From positions 1-64,000 of the forward strand of contig JAZDSV010000034.1 of NCBI GenBank assembly GCA_036784855.1: 64,000 nt of DNA, in the 5' to 3' direction. The position numbers and the translations under genes are program-made. Source of the stretch: Aphelidium insulamus (taxonomy: Eukaryota > Aphelidiomycota > Aphelidea > Aphelidiaceae). The notes under the pieces were generated by a model. The model ran no database searches. It saw only the letters and a list, made by a program, of their open reading frames with translations, and was not told the DNA's origin. Positions 61,801 through 64,000 of this stretch are shown here, one piece after another. Numbering within the stretch: the first letter of the stretch is position 1; each line of letters starts with the position of its first letter.

Positions 61801-62985
61801 GACAAAAGCTGTTACCTGAATATTGCGTGGTTTGGCCAACATCTTGATGGCCCTATGAAAACATCGCTCAATGGGTTTCATCCAGGATGGAATGTTCACT
61901 TCGACCCCCGCAATCTAAGATAGGTCAGCATCAAACAGAAGCCAGGAGATTTTAAATGCCTCAGATATAGGAGTGAGCAAGTCGATAAATGCCTGCGCAA
62001 ATGCGTATTTGATATTTGGGCTGGTCGCGTCACAAAACAACTCCGCGATCACCTCTAGAAATTCCACTGATTCTTCCAGGGCCTCCATGGGATATAACTG
62101 TCGCCGGTGAAGCTAGATCAAATAACCTTTAGTGGCCAACCTTTAATTTTAAAAATCGCATTGATCGAATAAGCAATTCGTACGAAGACTCTCGATTGCC
62201 CGGGCCCTGGTTGAGCTCCGACGCAAATCTTCGTGTCACCTGTTGAAATCTGAAGCAATATATAGCCCGCTTAAATTATGGATATTTAAATTTCCAGCTT
62301 TGCTGACCTGGTGTTTGAAAGCCATCCAATAAGCTCTGCAAAGGCATCAATCACAAGCATACGATTCGGATGCTGCAGTAGGATATCGGGTTCTGCGTTT
62401 TTAACCTGTGCAAACACCATGTCTTCCAATTTTTCTGCCAAATCTCCCTGCCAGCTGCTTACTGAAGTGATCCTCCTGACGATTTCAATTAGTGCGCGAC
62501 TTAGAATGTAGTTTGAACCGAGCTATGTGACGTGAGCAGCAAGGAATACTTTTCTGTAGCGCACCATATTGCGCTCACGAAGCAGATTCTGAATATCGCG
62601 CATTCGTGTAGAGTCCACGGAGTCTTGTTGTAGAATGGACTTTACATACGACGTGTCCACCGGTTCACTCTTGATTTTACGCCAAATCATTATGGCATCG
62701 GTGACAGATCGTAAACGGCGCTGAGCCACAGAACCTATAGCTTCTAAAGCCCCATCGAATAATGGGTCGGCTCCTTGCTTCAAAATCGATCTGATATCGA
62801 CCGTGCTGTCCTACAATGGTGTGAGAAAACGATGTCACGTTTAGGCGCCTATATACCAGATTCCAATTGAGCAAGAGGTTCATTTTTTGTTCTGCTGCCA
62901 TAACGAATTCTGCAAACAGAGTCTGTATCGCATTGTCTACTGCGGAGCGTTTGCTGTGACTGCTACGCGCGGTCCTGGAGGCCAT
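55878..62985 (-). CDS. TAO3: Furry/Tao3/Mor2 cell morphogenesis scaffold
   Basis: Very large HEAT-repeat scaffold of the NDR-kinase (RAM/MOR) morphogenesis pathway. Eight exons: 62857..62985, 62565..62810, 62308..62522, 62141..62249, 61960..62097, 59649..61914, 57058..59565 and 55878..57004, giving 2245 residues (S. pombe Mor2 about 2196). Recognisable stretches: the N-terminal DPLFDGALEAIGSVAQRRLRSVTDAIMIWRK, LLRERNMLGSNYILSRALIEIV, LYPMEALEESVEFLEVIAEL, GVEVNIPSWMKPIERCFHRAIKMLAKPR and long helical repeats with HAKPR-like turns. Intron 5 must be GC-AG (GAG|GCATTT). Start: ATG at 62985 (MASRTARSSHSKRS), in a TAATG overlap with an upstream 49-codon frame. It is the largest gene here. Confidence 0.93.
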
Positions 62986-63564
62986 TACTGGGCTGCCAGT
63001 GCCGGCCTTGTCTTGCGGGCGACCATCACCAGCAGTAGTACTAATATGTATGAGCAGGGTAGTGCGGCAATTAGTATAGGAACCCACTGGTTTACTGAGT
63101 TTGAGGCGTGCGGTACAGCACCTGCGCCGTCCATGTGGTAAGGCAGATTTGACGGCAGCAAACCACGACGACGAGTGTTTCAAGTCGAATGAGGGCTTTG
63201 CGTCTTTTACACTCTCTGCCAAGGTGTTTATGTTCAAACACTATTTAAACAATATTACAAGATAATTCCACACAGCTGGTCTGCAGTCAAATGATAAAAT
63301 ACATGAACTTTGTGTGTGAAGAGTTCCAGTGACGCCATACATATTTTTTTCCGTCGGCGAAGGTATCTAACCTGTACTTCATAAGTAGCAATCTAGTAGT
63401 ACATCCCACATGCATACGCACACTGCCCTTACATATCAAATCACCATATAGTGCCCTGGCAGTAACAGTATGCGCCGTAAGCAGTGTGACGCCACGCAAT
63501 TGGTGCGCGTCATCGTCACAGACTGAAAAAGGCGCGCGTGCCGATCTCGGCATCTTTGTTTCAC
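62986..63564. other. Divergent spacer between TAO3 and the cytochrome b5 gene
   Basis: About 580 bases. On the minus strand a 49-codon frame (63133..62987) encodes a hydrophobic helix flanked by basic residues and stops in TAATG overlap with the TAO3 start; it may be an upstream ORF. The right part (about 63240-63540) shows nothing coding. Confidence 0.5.
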
Positions 63565-64000
63565 ATGGCTCGTTCACTCCCTGGCAGGGTCACCGGCCGT
63601 CCGCGTGATGGAGCGCTGGTCACCTACACGATGGAGCAAGTGCGGCAATGCAGCTCGCCTGACCGTGTGCTTGTTGTATACAACGGACAAGTGTATGACG
63701 TGACGGACTTTGCCGGCACTCACCCTGGCGGCTGCGAACTCATTTTGCAACACCTGGCCAGAGATATATCCTCGATTTTTCACGATACCTCGTCGCATGG
63801 CCACTCTGAAGCAGCCTCCGCGATACTTTCTGATTACCTTGTTGGTGACCTGGCATCGGAGTCACTGGCGATACCCTCCACTCGATCGGCTGGCGGCATC
63901 GGCAGGGACTCCGAGTTTCTGGACTTGTCCCAGCCTATAATGTGGCAGCTGTGGCAGAAGGACATTTCTCGAAAAACATATTTGCGACAGGTCCACGCTC
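63565..64000 (+). CDS. SCS7: Cytochrome b5-domain protein, fatty acid 2-hydroxylase (Scs7/FA2H) N-terminus, cut by window edge
   Basis: Partial: 145 complete codons, the rest lies beyond the window. The cytochrome b5 domain (about residues 22-97) has VYDVTDFAGTHPGG with the first heme-binding His and a second His in SHGHSEAA. It is followed by FLDLSQPIMWQLWQKDISRKTYLRQVHA, which matches the linker of Scs7/FA2H (FLDLxxPxxxQ...YLxQVH) before the membrane di-iron hydroxylase part. Such enzymes 2-hydroxylate the fatty acid of ceramides in the ER. No intron is seen so far. A plain cytochrome b5 or other fusion is less likely given the linker. Confidence 0.82.
   Translation, partial: MARSLPGRVTGRPRDGALVTYTMEQVRQCSSPDRVLVVYNGQVYDVTDFAGTHPGGCELILQHLARDISSIFHDTSSHGHSEAASAILSDYLVGDLASESLAIPSTRSAGGIGRDSEFLDLSQPIMWQLWQKDISRKTYLRQVHA

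Overview
This window is a gene-dense piece of a eukaryotic nuclear genome, most likely from an early-diverging fungus. Fungal signs are a Tim54 mitochondrial import subunit, a two-repeat FEX/CrcB fluoride channel, a Prm10/ThrE-type transporter, a Bem3-type PX-PH-RhoGAP, a Kin1-type kinase and a Tao3/Mor2 (Furry) scaffold. Introns are numerous and short (about 37-100 nt), often with a CTAAC/TACTAAC-like branch site. Several genes are unusual for yeasts or filamentous ascomycetes: a cyclin Y homologue, a cortactin-like protein, a CEP95-like coiled-coil protein and an O-fucosyltransferase-like protein. That mix fits a lineage that kept centrioles and opisthokont actin regulators (zoosporic or zoopagomycote fungi). 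This placement is inference.

Layout, left to right: queuosine salvage QNG1 (-), fluoride channel FEX (-), long-chain acyl-CoA synthetase ending in SKL (+), Kin1-like kinase (-), tRNA uracil-5 methyltransferase TRM2/TRMT2A (+), Vps45 (-), cyclin Y with a long N-terminus (+), Utp18 (-), O-fucosyltransferase-like protein (+), eEF1B-gamma (+), CEP95-like protein (-), IQGAP (-), GCK/MST kinase (-), Cys-rich membrane protein (+), two-RRM protein (+), enolase (-), Vta1 (+), ThrE/Prm10-like transporter (+), kinesin-8 (-), mini-cortactin (+), Tim54 (+), Bem3-like RhoGAP (-), an unrecognised RG-rich protein (-), a small 87-residue protein (-), Sft2 (+), CSN3 (+), Tao3/Mor2 (-), and the start of an Scs7/FA2H-type cytochrome b5 protein (+) cut by the right edge. 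There are 28 protein genes and no recognisable tRNA, rRNA, transposon or CRISPR array.

Gene models were spliced by hand from reading-frame continuity, splice signals and remembered family motifs; exon phases were checked by arithmetic. Starts given are real ATG codons. Several models only stay in frame with a GC-AG intron. I count 11 of about 93 introns of this type, far above the usual level, and all have A at donor position +3.

Functionally the window mixes housekeeping genes (enolase, eEF1B-gamma, Utp18, TRM2, CSN3) with many regulators of actin, polarity and trafficking: IQGAP, Bem3-like GAP, GCK kinase, Furry/Tao3, Kin1, kinesin-8, cortactin-like, Vps45, Sft2 and Vta1. Fungal neighbours are not operons, so this may be chance. 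The GCK kinase and the Furry scaffold are both of types used in the NDR/RAM (MOR) morphogenesis pathway.
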